A stretch of DNA of 64,000 nucleotides from assembly GCA_949825025.1 (NCBI GenBank), contig OX463778.1, forward strand, positions 47,206,829 through 47,270,828, given 5' to 3'. The notes under the pieces were generated by a model. It searched no databases. It was not told where the DNA came from and saw only the letters and a program-made list of their open reading frames with translations. The DNA comes from Siphlonurus alternatus. Its lineage: Eukaryota > Arthropoda > Insecta > Ephemeroptera > Siphlonuridae. Made by a program: the position numbers and the translations under genes. Positions 1 to 10,999 of this stretch are shown one piece after another (positions within the stretch are counted from its first letter, which is position 1; each line of letters opens with the position of its first letter).

Positions 1-1000
1 CTTTATAAAAATCTGTAATCGTTTTAACACAATGCAAAAAAAAAAAAAAAAAAAAAAAAATGCAATAGGTATACAATTAAGGTATGGGTTATTAAAACTA
101 GCAATATATAATATACGTTTCATTATTATAATTGTATAATATTAATGTAAATATGTAATATATTGCAACCTTAAAATTTTTAAGTGAAATTTATGTCAAT
201 CAAAGCTAAAGTTCTTTTAAGTTAAGTTATTTGAAGAGCATTGCAAAGTTAGACAAATGTATATTTATTAACGCGTGTTTAACTATACAGACTATATACA
301 GAAATACGGTTGAAGAGAAAGAAGAACAAAACACAGTAAAAAAAGTACACGAATACGTCTTTACCAGAAAATTTTCAGAGCAGTATTTTCTTTACAGTAT
401 GGAGGCTTCAAGTGATGCGCTTTCGCTGCGCAACTGTTTGTCGCTAAGGTCCATCTTGCACTTGAAAATGAAGCAAAGTGTTTTTTTAACTTTTCTCGGT
501 TATAAATCAAGTAAAAAATCTAAATCTTGAATTATCTACTTTATTTTTCAGTTTGGACCAAAGTTCCGTAAAGGAATTATCCCTGAAAAATCTTATTCTT
601 GGTGAAAAAACGAATTCACGTTTTTTTTACATAGGTTTGGTATAGCGGGTGGGATCACCGAAAAATCAGCTGACTTGAAGCCTCTTCTTGAACCTTCAAT
701 ACTGAAAGAAGTATACCGTATAGTAAAACTCCTTTTTAAAAGATTGTACTTGAGGGACGAGGTAAATTATTGTAATATGTTACAAGTTGCATGTGCGGTA
801 AAACGACACTATATCTCGTGAAAGTGTTGAAAACTTCTTTTTAATACAACGTTATATAATGCAAAAAACAAACAAACAAGTTAGTACTCGTCAGAAGACC
901 ATGTTTTTTTTCTTGTAATTCATTAGACAAAATAACGATACATTCAATCTATTTATATGTATAGCTGCAAAGGTATCATGAGAAAAATACTGCAGTGTAG
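1..1000. other. AT-rich sequence downstream of ANKRD10
   Basis: No convincing exon. It holds a run of 24 A at 37-60. On the minus strand an AATAAA lies at 545-540, about 455 bp past the ANKRD10 stop, and could be its poly(A) signal. Confidence 0.4.
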
Positions 1001-1317
1001 CTACAAGTCATCATATCTCATGAGAGAATAGAGGTCACAACCATGTGTTCCCCGCAAAAGAAGGTCCTGCAGACAAGTTCCAAGCTCCTCAGGGTGTGAC
1101 CTTTGAGCCTTGGAGAGGTCATTCTTGACCCCAGGATCACCCTGACCTGCTGTGAGCTGCTCGAAGTAGACCTTCATGGGGGACTCTCGAACTTTGTTGG
1201 TATCCTCGGGGTACAATTTGACCTTACGATGACCTCGCGTCTGACCTTTTCTTAATGGATCCGCGGATATTGCTGTGAGGAACGGGAAATAACTATCAAC
1301 ATTTCTATCCAATTCGA
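1001..1317 (-). CDS. ANKRD10: Proposed ANKRD10 terminal exon
   Basis: Open for 105 codons with composition unlike the AT-rich flanks. It ends in TAG at 1003-1001 after RYDDL. The acceptor TTCAATCTTCCAG at 1318 has a pyrimidine tract and joins exon 6 in phase. The peptide is polar (for example SPMKVYFEQLTAG) and I see no counterpart in the vertebrate C-terminus. It may be lineage-specific sequence, or a terminal exon of another small gene. Confidence 0.45.
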
Positions 1318-1775
1318 CTGGAAGATTGAACTTACATATATATTTTTTTAAATATGCCATGCAAAAATTAAATGCTACAGCTACAAGCGATTAAATGTGT
1401 ATGTATAGTAAAAAGAGAAAGAAAACGAAAAGGATCTAAACATAGATATTTATTTTAATTTAAAAAATGTGCTACAAAATATAATAAAATGCATAAAATT
1501 AAAGTGCATTACAATTATATAATCAGTGTTAAATAAAACAGTAATAAATTTGCTACTATAACCACTATATTATAGACAAATAATAATAATTAAGTACGTG
1601 CAAATTAAGTTAAGTAAACTAAAAGAATGTCAATCAACTAAATAAATTCGTACATATTTTATTGATACAATGGCATGTATAAAATAAAAGTTAATAATAA
1701 AAAACAATTAAACTTTATAAATGTATTTGTTTTAGTCTCGTCGCGTTGGAGAGAGAATTCACGATATTTAATAAA

Positions 1776-1831
<56 letters not shown>

Positions 1832-4800
1832 ACTGTATAGTTCATTTTAAGTCTTCGCCACTAGTAATATTGTACGTAGGCAAATCAAAACACAGTTATT
1901 TTCTTAACTTAAAATACGACTTTTTGTTGTATATACAGAAAAATGCAAAAACAAGTATATAGGCTAGTAAAAAAAAATATATATATAAATAAATAATAAA
2001 ATTTATTTCGTTCCATTTCAGCTTGCTTACCTCCTGAAAAATTATAGAACACAGCAAGCAAGCCTACATGTAATGTCCCATCATGCACCTCGGGTAAGAG
2101 AATTCACACTTTCTGGTACCCGAGGTACTGTTGGTACCGATGGTGCCTGAAGTCGAGGGTACAGCCATCGGCTGAGGGACGATCGGGACCTCTTGAGGAA
2201 GCTCGAGCTCAACCACTGGCTCTGCAATTAGCAACAAGCCGTCGTTCTACAAATCTGCTCATTTAAACGATTGTTTTATATATACTATACGTATTAATAA
2301 AGCATCATTCTATCATATTTTATATTATAATTGAACACACAGAAAAGATGAAAGTGTTGTGAAAGCGTATTCATGCTGTGGTGATAGACAAATGACACCA
2401 TTTAGAAGACGAGTTATAGAGAAAACAAAAAAGTTCATGCTATAATTAAGATTCCAATTTATTTCCAACCATATTTTTTCTTTATTCTAATGAACTCTAA
2501 TATCACATCAGAGAGAGAAAATTTTGGTATCAATTTAATTTAAACGTTTACTCTGCGAACGATTACAGCAAATTTTACTTTATTACAATATATTTTAAAA
2601 AGAAATAAAGAAACCGCTGTATTTTTCTAGTCTGTCCCTCCCCCCCTCAATTTAATATTTTTGTAGGAAATGAATTATTGAACAGTACCTTCATGCCTCA
2701 TCCTCTTGATGTCGTCTCCAGATAAATACTGCGTAGTTTCTTGCATGCTCCTTTTGCGTCCATTTAAGTCTGCAAGTCCATTACGTTGAATCACTCCGAT
2801 TTGCTGGCCATTGCAGTGCCCGTTGTTAGGGCCACATTCACAATACACTGTTGAGTGAACGACGATGCTAGAATCCTCTGCATCCATTGCTGTTTCATCA
2901 TGAAGAAAACCATTTGTACCATTGGCGAGTCCGTTGGTCGGTGCGTGAAAACCATTGGTACCGTTCTTCTGTGTGGACTGATTGAGAGGTTGAAAACCGT
3001 AATAAGCATTGCTTGAGATATGGCATACTGGGTTCTGCTTGCTGGTAGGGTCATCTGCAGCTGAAATACAAGAACATTAAATTGTTAATTATTCCAACAC
3101 ATTTTCTTCTACTTGATATGCACGATTTGCTCACCATGGTTCTTGCCGTTCTCCAGCACGCTGTCTCCCCGCTCAGTCAGCTGTGTCGGGGTCAGACCCG
3201 CGTTGTTGCGCACGCTATTGACATGTATAGATAAAATTAATGCCAGATAGTTATTAAATAAATTAACTACGGATCATGTATATACCTGTAATCGGCGCCG
3301 CATACACCAAGAATACGAGCGCACTCCAAGGACTGACTTTTCATCGCCGTGTGCAGGGCAGTCTCTCCAAGATTGTCCTGAATATTGAACAGTTATTAGT
3401 AAATTTTGTAAATTATTTGCGACATCAGCAGGTCTATTTATGAAAGTTGTACAAAAACGTAATTTTTTCGATTTATATTCTTTTGTAATGTAGAAAATAG
3501 ACCGTGCAATGAAATTTTAAATGAAATTTAATGCTATGTATGTATGTTAATTTTTAGGTAATATTAATTAGAATTAAGTATCTGTTATGTATAATTTATG
3601 TAACAACTTTGACGTTATCTATGCTGTGAATCTAACGATCGAAATAAAATTATTATTATTATTATTAATTTACTCTCGTGCTGCAAAATGCTATTATAAC
3701 ATTAATATATATACATATGTACAGTATAGAGTTGTAACGGTAAACTCCCCGTCGCCTCTGAAAAGCACCCTTTTGCAGTATTGCTATAATCGCCAAATAT
3801 TATACTCACAGAGCATGGTGATTAACAGGGCTGCAATCTGAACTTTCAGAGGCGAGGAATGTATTAATATATATATAAAGTGGAATATATTATATACGAA
3901 ACTTAACGGCTGTGTGAGTTTATGTAATCAATATTAACAATATTGATTACATAAAAACTCACATTATATTGATATTTTTGTGGTGTTAATTTACAGGAAA
4001 CATGGTTTGAAAATCATGTACATAAAGTGTATTTATATAATTTATAGCCGAAGTCTTTGTTTATATAGCTTAAATTAAATAATATTAAGTTTTATATTAT
4101 ACTATATAGCAGCTACACCAGCTAGTACATAATATTTAATTAATATTATAATACAACATACCGTAACACATACAATATATATATAATATGTTCTCAGTAT
4201 TAGAGTCATATCTGTAAAATGTTTTTGTACTGCAATCGAAGGCCAGCATTAACAATTTACTGTATTTACTCACGCAAAAAGATCTTAAAGCACAAACAAA
4301 ATTACAAGTTTTGTACATGAGGATTAATTATTTAACTTCCAATTCTTAAAGGATATTCTATACATAAAAATCATAAATGTAATATTGGCTTTCAATAAAA
4401 GACAAAAAATCAATACTCAATTTGATATACGCCGTAAGCTGCTTACTAGTCTCGCAAGTCAAGATCATTATTTTATTTTTTTTTTTTTTCTGGTATTAAT
4501 TAGTATCATTCGATGTTCTGTGTTGCGCGAGCCAACATCAACATTGTATGCGAATGCATGTGACAAGTTTAGCACAAGAGGGTCTGGATTTCTCCTCTTC
4601 GAGCATGCAAGTAACGTACGTGAGTTGTTATTTTGAGCGTGCATGATGTCAGAGCGGAAAATCACTGATCGCTTCATCTCGTGCATCTCGGGCTTCTGAT
4701 GGGGGAGGGGCTGCACATTGTGAGCGGCATGCACGAATGGAATCTCCGCGCCCACCCACCACCACGGTGAACCACGACCACCGGCATTTCGTGACGTGTC

Positions 4801-7749
4801 TTATATAATAGATAAAATTAATCAAAACACTAAAATGATAAGGAGGAACATGATCGAATAAAAATACTTAAAATACTATTTTCATCCACGCAATTGATGA
4901 AAAACTCCTAGAATATAATGAAAATGTGCAGATCTAAGTTATGAGTTTAATGATTTAATCTATACACATTCGGGTGTATGTAAGAACTAAAGCAGCGTGT
5001 TTTCCCCAGGTGGTGTATTTAAGCAGGTGCAAGCGGACCACCTGGTACCCAGTCTACTCACGGTGAGGTGGTGCGGCGCGCCGATCTGCAGTAGCCAGTG
5101 CAGACAATCGGAGCGCGAGCCCAGGGCCGCGACGTGGAGCACCGTCTGGCCCGTCGCCGAGCGCGTCTCCAAAGCGCACGTGGGCAGCCGCTGCAGACAC
5201 TCCAGCTACGGACACAACAAGCAAGATGTCAAACTGAAGAACCCTTGCCACTGAGTTGAGGGAGCAGAGCAGCAATGTAAAACTGTTGTACACTTAACTA
5301 CTTAGTGAGTTAAGCCTGCATGTAAAATAGAAGAATTGCATCATTTTAATTCATTTTTCGAAGACTCGCTAAACTATTGTACCTATATGAGAATATATTG
5401 TAAAAAATTTCCAACTTTGTAACCATCATGCAATGTGTGTGATGCAGGCGCGGATCCAGGGGGAGGGGGGGGGGCTAGGGGGACTGCAGCTCCCCCTAGC
5501 CCCCGAAATTTTGGATTTAACATGGGCAATATAGGCACTTCCACCACTCCCATTTTTTTTTTTTTAACATTGGCCTTATGGAGGCAGCCCCCTCCGAAAA
5601 TTTTTCCTGGATCCGCGCCTGCGTGACGTAATATATTGCAGTAAAGAATGTAGCATATATATTATGATTAAGATAAATAATTTTAAGGGCTAGCTAAAAT
5701 TCACATTGTAAGCATACAATTTATGGATTAATTGCTAGATCATCTTTGGTAAAATTATGAACTTTGAGTTGGTAAACAAAACTGAGTTCTTAACAATAAG
5801 GTCGAAAATCCCGTTGATCTATACATGTAAATGCGTACACTACAGTAATCAAGGTTTACGAAAGACATACATTGTATATTATACACCTCATAGACTGTTA
5901 TTCTGACATTTAAAAAAAAACACAAAACATGTCATAAAACAAATTGTCAGAAATTCTGACAATTTGTTTTATGACATGTTTTGTGTTTTTTTTTTTTTTT
6001 TTTTTAAATTTTATGTATTATTATTTAGTAAAAGGTTATTTTACCACTTCTTGTGTTCTGGTGCTTCGTATAGTGCCTTGTAAAATAACCCATTTCACCA
6101 TTCTCTTTCCCTTTTAATATCTTTGTTTTGTAATATGTTAATATGTACATATAATTGGTGAAATAAAAATAAAATAGATTATACCGTATGCTCTGCTGAA
6201 GATAAAAGGTTGAAAATGTACTCGAATGAAGTACTGTAATTTAAAAGCACCTAGCTGCGATAACTCCCTGTCGTCATGCAGGGTCGGTGTGGCAGCAAAA
6301 GGCCCAGGCCGCGAATGGGCCCGCCCGTGCAGCGTGGGGGGGGGGGGGGGGGGGGGGGGAGGAACCTCGCCGGAGGCGAAAAAATTGAAAAGGGAGCGTG
6401 GCTTCTCTTTTTGTTATGAAAAATTCAAAATTGTATTATATATTATTCAGAAAGTCTGTTTTTCAATTAACGTCAAACTGCCAGGATGATTTTCTACTGA
6501 CATGTGCTACAATATACTGTCAAAAATTTCATTCACAAAACACTTTTGTTAAAAAAAGTATTAAAGAATTACTTAAAATTTAAGTTTCGATAAAAAAATC
6601 ATGAAATATTATTCAGAAAGCCTCTTGGCGTTCTTCAATTAACGTCAACTGCCAGGATGATTTTCTACTGACATGTAGATCAACGTAGATAAACTATCTA
6701 TGTGATACACCGGCCTTGGGCTTCATTTTTAATTGTTGCATGCGGGTCTAAATAATTGTAATGTATATAAATAAATTAATATTAAAACTAGAGCAAAATG
6801 AAAATATAGCATCCGAATAAAGTTTGCAATTGTTGCCAAGGTCTGCCTCATTAGTATGCGCGCTCCTCACGACGCTAAAGGCGCCGGCGAACGAACACGA
6901 CCGGTCTGTGGGAAATAACGGGAAGTGAGCTCGCCGGCCGCTCGAGCGACCACCGCGGTTGTCGACCTGCTGCTGTTGCTGTGGAGCTTGATCTTTGCCG
7001 GGATACCAGTCAAGTAGTGTTGTTGGTGTTCTGGGGAAAGTGGAACAACCATGCAGCTCCATCTGGGTGTGCATTTGTTATGTTTATGCAGCTGGAGCAC
7101 CGACAATGCTGCGCTTTTATAGCAATCGATAAATCGAGGTTAAAATAATGCGATAGATGTAATTATTATATGGTGAAAATTATTTTGAATTGAATGTGAA
7201 TTAAATTCATCCAATAATTTATTTTGCAAGCGTCTTACAAATTATTATTACTATTATAATATTAACATAGTTTTGCAAGTGGTCTATTGGAAATTTTATC
7301 TTCTGATTTTACTGATTATAAGTTTTTTCAAAATAATACCACCTATAGAATTTCAATAAAATTAAATTAACACGACGGTATACCCGGGTACACGCAGAAT
7401 TTTATTCTTTTCGGAGATGCAATTAGAGATTACTGTTTTTTAATTTGTATAAAATGCCATTATATAATGTTTATACATTTCATAACATATTTAATATTAA
7501 ATTAATTATATAATACAGCTAGTTATATATATTATGCTGTATAATGTAGAAGTCTCTGAAAATTTTAATTTAAATAATATATATAATATTTGATATATTT
7601 ATTTATTATATATATTATATCTCTGTTTAAAGATATAAGTATTTTTTCAATAATTAACGTGTGATTACCACTAAATAACACTAGAAAAATTATTTAAAAT
7701 TTATATTCAGCAACATAGTTATTTTACGGTTTTACAGCTAGAATATATA

Positions 7750-7781
<32 letters not shown>

Positions 7782-10037
7782 ATATATTATATATAATATT
7801 ATTATATTATATATTATAATAATAATATATTATAATATATAATATTATTATATATTATTATTATATTATAATAATATATATTATATTATATATTATATTA
7901 TTATATTATATATATATTATATAATATAATAATATTATACTGATACAGTTTGAAACTAACTGTGAAAAAATAAAATGCAGCTAAAAATATTACTGTCATA
8001 CTGTATCAGTATAATATACAGTATTATTATGTTATATATAATATATATTATATAATATTCTAGCTGTATAACCGTATAATAACTATATGTTGCTGAATAT
8101 AAATTTTAAATAATTTTTCTAGTGTTATTTAGTGGTAATCACGTTAATTATTGAAAAAATACTTATATTTTTATACAGATTTAAATAAAAAAGCATGATA
8201 AAATCTACAGGCTGAACAACATAATATATCAGCAGCTACCATAATCTAAAAAGGTTGTTTTTCAACATACGTCCGGTGAGAAACAAAATTAAAGATAAAA
8301 TTTTTTATAACATATCATATTATCCTCTTAGTCTGAGACAAATTAAATTTTAAATCCCGATGAAAAGTTACATAATAATGTCACCATGCAACAAAAATTA
8401 AAATAAATATAATTTTATGATGAATCGTGCATGCATTTTGTTATTGTAATATTTGTAGAAATTTAATGACCGCGCGCGTGTGCTATATTTTTCGAATTTT
8501 TCTAATAGTTCTAATTATAGGTTTGTTCGTATAACTTCGTAAATACACAATTATAAAATAATCAATAATCAGATACTTATACGCGTACTAGCTGTACATA
8601 ATATGCATATTGTAATTATGTAAATGTAACTAATATTAAAGCATAATTGTGGATTATTATGGATATATTAATTATATACTATATTATAGTGTATTTTTTA
8701 TACATGAATATATTAATATTATGACCTAACGGATCTAATTTTATCCCTCATTAATATATTACAAAGACTAAATTTAATAACAAATTTAAGGCATATATAT
8801 TTATGCAAATTTATTTTATTAATACGTCCTGTTTATAATATATGTAGGCCGAGGCCGTAAATTAATGGGCTTATAAAAATATTTATGTAAAATAAATTTA
8901 TATATGATCGCGTTTTCGCGTATGACTGATGCACAATAAAGGATTTGCAAGTATAATATATATTTATACGGTCGTACGGTGTGAAAAATAATGCATATTT
9001 TATATTATAAAATTTATAATATAATTAATATATAATATACTAATTGTTTTTTTCATTAATTATTTATATCATAAATCATATAATATTTATTCTTTATAAT
9101 CGGATTATGCATACCTATATAGCTATAATAGTCCATGATACAACTATAATAGATAGGTCCATCAGCCCTACGAATTTGGACTGATCTGCGCATTTTGGCC
9201 AAAAACACCCAAGGTGACGTCACGTAGTGAGCTCAAAACAGCTGTTTCGCTGCACGAGGGGCCCCTACCGGAGCAGAATTTTTGTTCAACATTAGCGAGA
9301 ATGTTGCTTTTTATCTCATCTCAAATTTGATATTTATTTACAATACTACAAGCCAAACCGGTTGCAGTAACGTATTAAAAGAATTTTTAAACACTGCAAT
9401 TTGCAAGCAATCTGGGGTAGAAGTTCGTAACTTTGTTCATAAAGCATACAAAGCTGCTATTGACTGTGCGCAGATTAGTCACCTAGCGTTTGCGCAGCTT
9501 CATTTGGATTCAAGCTTTTTTATCATGCACACTTTGCGGAGCCATGTGCAGTAGACTACTAACATTTAAAACTCGTTTCTGCGCAGCTTTTCTAAGCAAT
9601 GGCTATTAATTTACGGAAGACTCTATAATAGAGCAGAAAAAATTAAACGTATGCACCGTGCGCATGGGACGGCCCTGATAATAGTCTGTTTTTTGAATAA
9701 ATAAATAAATAAATGATACCGATATGATCGATGACAAAAGAACGTGTACAAAGGACCAAACAAAAATAATAAAATATATATTATATATATTTACCTGTCC
9801 GAAGAAAGCTGCCCAGAGAGCGGGTGTCCAGCCACGGAAGGGGTCCTGCACTGCAAGAACATCGGTCTGTGAAGTAGCAGCACTCAACAAATGGACCAAC
9901 GAGTTCAGGTCACCATCCCGACACGCACGGTGCACGGGGAACCTGAGGGCCAGGGTAGTTTCGTATTCCTGGGACCTCTCTTCACCTACTGCCGTGAGCA
10001 CCTGGTCCTGGTGCTGCTCGTAATACAGCGACGGCAT
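1001..10037 (-). CDS. ANKRD10: ANKRD10-like ankyrin-repeat protein (whole gene, 7 coding exons)
   Basis: Coding exons in transcript order are 10037-9795, 5205-5062, 3377-3286, 3214-3135, 3060-2689, 2221-2108 and 1317-1001, all with GT/AG borders and matching phases, giving about 453 aa (human ANKRD10 is about 420). Four ankyrin repeats lie near residues 33-64, 68-98, 100-131 and 131-163, with the signatures FPVHRACRDGDL, GWTPALWAAFFG, GQTVLHVAALGS and LGETALHTAMKS. Order, spacing and the RFPVHRACRDGD opening follow vertebrate ANKRD10. After the repeats comes an Asn/Gly/Thr-rich linker and a basic stretch (GRKRSMQE, then KRMRHE), as in ANKRD10, which suggests a nuclear localisation signal. Its molecular role is poorly known; ankyrin repeats usually bind proteins. 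The ATG has A at -3 and an in-frame TAA five codons upstream. The first five exons are firm. The last two are a proposal: exon 6 could instead read through to TAG at 2066-2064. Confidence 0.82.
1780..1829. repeat. (AT)n microsatellite
   Basis: About 25 TA units inside the proposed last ANKRD10 intron. It creates a spurious Ile/Tyr reading frame. Confidence 0.95.
2108..2221 (-). CDS. ANKRD10: ANKRD10 coding exon 6 (3' end uncertain)
   Basis: The acceptor CTAATTGCAG joins in phase 1 and opens a Pro/Val-rich reading frame (EPVVELELPQEVPIVPQP). I end it at AAAGT|GTGAAT because that donor's phase fits the open frame at 1317-1001. If this donor is not used the frame stays open for 13 more codons and ends at TAG 2066-2064. 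Confidence 0.5.
2689..3060 (-). CDS. ANKRD10: ANKRD10 coding exon 5
   Basis: 372 nt, phase 1 to 1, with acceptor GTATTTCAG and donor GTACTG. It encodes a low-complexity linker with repeated NGTNGF-like motifs and the basic segments GRKRSMQE and KRMRHE that mirror the RKRCLED/KKARTE region of ANKRD10. Confidence 0.82.
3135..3214 (-). CDS. ANKRD10: ANKRD10 coding exon 4
   Basis: 80 nt, phase 2 to 1, with donor GTGAGC. It encodes the end of the ankyrin block (VRNNAGLTPTQL, comparable to LRNASGLTAADI in the human protein). The intron after it is 74 nt. Confidence 0.85.
3286..3377 (-). CDS. ANKRD10: ANKRD10 coding exon 3
   Basis: 92 nt, phase 0 to 2, with acceptor AATATTCAG and donor GTATATAC. 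It encodes repeat 4 (LGETALHTAMKSQSLECARI). The intron after it is only 71 nt. Confidence 0.88.
3751..3855. repeat. Short inverted-repeat element (MITE-like)
   Basis: The ends GTCGCCTCTGAAA and TTTCAGAGGCGA are inverted copies enclosing about 80 bp in ANKRD10 intron 2. It is probably a small non-autonomous DNA element. I could not identify a target duplication. Confidence 0.5.
3913..3963. repeat. Hairpin inverted repeat
   Basis: Two arms of about 23 bp (TGTGAGTTTATGTAATCAAT and its complement with a 2-nt length difference) flank a 3-nt loop, in ANKRD10 intron 2. Confidence 0.8.
5062..5205 (-). CDS. ANKRD10: ANKRD10 coding exon 2
   Basis: 48 codons, phase 0 to 0, between a GTAG acceptor and a GTGAGTAG donor. 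It begins LECLQRLPTC, matching the LECLVQL of human ANKRD10, and carries repeat 3 (GQTVLHVAALGSRSDCLHWL). It is GC-rich against AT-rich flanks. Confidence 0.9.
5445..5621. mobile_element. CAGGCGCGGATCC-ended MITE, copy 1
   Basis: Terminal inverted repeats CAGGCGCGGATCCAGG and CCTGGATCCGCGCCTG bound 177 bp with a G-rich left and C-rich right subterminal zone and an A/T-rich middle. The CAGG terminus and roughly 16-bp TIRs suggest a hAT-type non-autonomous element, but the flanking 8-mers (GTGTGATG and CGTGACGT) do not match well. Related copies are at 28841-29011 and 30597-30732. Confidence 0.75.
5912..5994. repeat. Near-perfect 83-bp palindrome
   Basis: Arms of about 41 bp, centred on A5953 (GTCAGAA-A-TTCTGAC), run from an A-run into CACAAAACATGTCATAAAAC and back out as its exact complement into a T-run. 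It would extrude as a cruciform or RNA hairpin. No coding content. Confidence 0.9.
6336..6359 (+). repeat. Run of 24 G
   Basis: Homopolymer of G in ANKRD10 intron 1, preceded by a short GC-rich stretch. Its true length may be misassembled. Confidence 0.9.
6448..6676 (+). repeat. Imperfect direct duplication
   Basis: About 60 bp beginning ATTCAGAAAG and ending GATTTTCTACTGACATGT occurs twice, near 6448-6503 and 6611-6676, about 160 bp apart. The two copies differ by small indels. Confidence 0.65.
6840..7110. other. GC-rich island in ANKRD10 intron 1
   Basis: About 270 bp rich in CpG, with overlapping open frames on the minus strand but no similarity I recognise. ANKRD10 exons 1 and 2 join perfectly without it, so it is not needed as a coding exon. 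It could be an enhancer, an alternative first exon or a transposon remnant. Confidence 0.4.
7622..8180. repeat. Long foldback with AT-dinucleotide core
   Basis: Arms at about 7622-7748 and 8052-8180 are inverted copies (TAATTAACGTGTGATTACCA against TGGTAATCACGTTAATTA). Between them lies nearly pure A/T and an inner inverted pair (TACTGATACAGT at about 7937 and ACTGTATCAGTA at about 8003). It is in ANKRD10 intron 1 and has the structure of a foldback-type non-autonomous element. Confidence 0.8.
8181..9794. other. AT-rich intronic DNA
   Basis: The 5'-proximal part of ANKRD10 intron 1. One less AT-rich patch at 9165-9260 contains GTGACGTCACG, a CRE-like palindrome. I see no exon with flanking splice sites. 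Confidence 0.5.
9795..10037 (-). CDS. ANKRD10: ANKRD10 coding exon 1
   Basis: 81 codons from the ATG at 10037-10035 to the donor GTAAAT after CAG, phase 0. It carries the N-terminal tail, ankyrin repeat 1 and the start of repeat 2 (GWTPALWAAFFGQ). The next intron is 4.6 kb. Confidence 0.88.
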
Positions 10038-10981
10038 CTTCACTATTTGTTAACTCTCACACTGCTTAAACCCGATGTTATCGTCAGTTATATTTACTTG
10101 TCTACACCTAATGGATATATATTATGTATAGGCGATCGAGTTATTGCCGGCAATGCTCTTTTTGCTGAGCCGGCTCTGTTGCTTCTCTTCTCCCTTCTCT
10201 CTCTCTCCCGGTTGCATGCCAGCCGTTTGCAATATGAGGTTTGAAGGAAATTTCGGAATCAGAACTATAAAAAATTATAATTACATTTCCATTATTTTCT
10301 GGCTTTGGTAATAATACAAACATAAATTAAATACTTTATAATTATATTTGATTTGTTGCATTGAAATATTTTAGAAATGCAATTACATTTTTAGTAACTT
10401 AAAAAAAATAAACGAGATCCCATAATTTTCCTGCATACTTCATGGTAGTTTTCCACCCGCGAGTCGTGAGCTGCGGATCACTGACGACACTGACAGCCGA
10501 ACGCAAACGAATGCAAACAAATATATAATTTACTATTCAAAATTTTACATTGCTTTACATTTAACTTTCAATTTTATGTAGGATTGGGGTTTTCTGTTTT
10601 ATTAGTTTACAGGACATGAATAAACTAATCTAGTTTATTTTTAGTCGAGTGTTTTTCTGTCTCAAATAATTTAGCGCTCGTTCAAAATAAATTTAGTTGT
10701 GATTTTTATTCACTAAAGAGTGCAGCACTGCCTAGTTTGTATTTGTGATATATTTTTATGTTCTAAATTCAACGCTAGATGGCGAAAACGAACCAAAAAC
10801 CAAAATTAACTTCAAACAAACACGAGACAAGTCTAAAAAAAATTTGGTCGTCTTGAATGTCATGTGATAAAAATCGTAGAAAGATATAAAGGTAAATTTT
10901 CTAAGAAAATTAACGTTTGGCAATAAAAACTTAAAGACACAATCAAGTATCTGGTAGTTTTCGATAGGCCTAAGTTGAAGG
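10038..10981. promoter_or_regulatory. Shared upstream region between divergent ANKRD10 and VMA21
   Basis: 944 bp separate the two head-to-head start codons, so both promoters, or one bidirectional promoter, should lie here along with any 5' UTR introns. A less AT-rich patch at 10440-10500 and CTAGATGGCG at about 10774 stand out. No TATA box can be assigned with confidence. Confidence 0.5.
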
Positions 10982-10999
10982 ATGATTGATTCACGTGCC
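10982..10999 (+). CDS. VMA21: Proposed VMA21 exon 1
   Basis: ATG with A at -3, six codons (MIDSRA), then a consensus donor GTGAGTAT. The phase matches exon 2. The VMA21 N-terminus is short and poorly conserved, so homology cannot test this; transcripts could. Confidence 0.5.

Noticed and set aside
1675..1962. Open frame rich in Ile-Tyr
   Set aside because: Produced by the (AT)n microsatellite; the same artefact recurs at 31750, 46077, 49826, 51466 and 57343.
6748..7106. Minus-strand frames in the GC-rich island as an extra ANKRD10 exon
   Set aside because: Exons 1 and 2 join in phase and match ANKRD10 without a gap, so nothing is missing between them.
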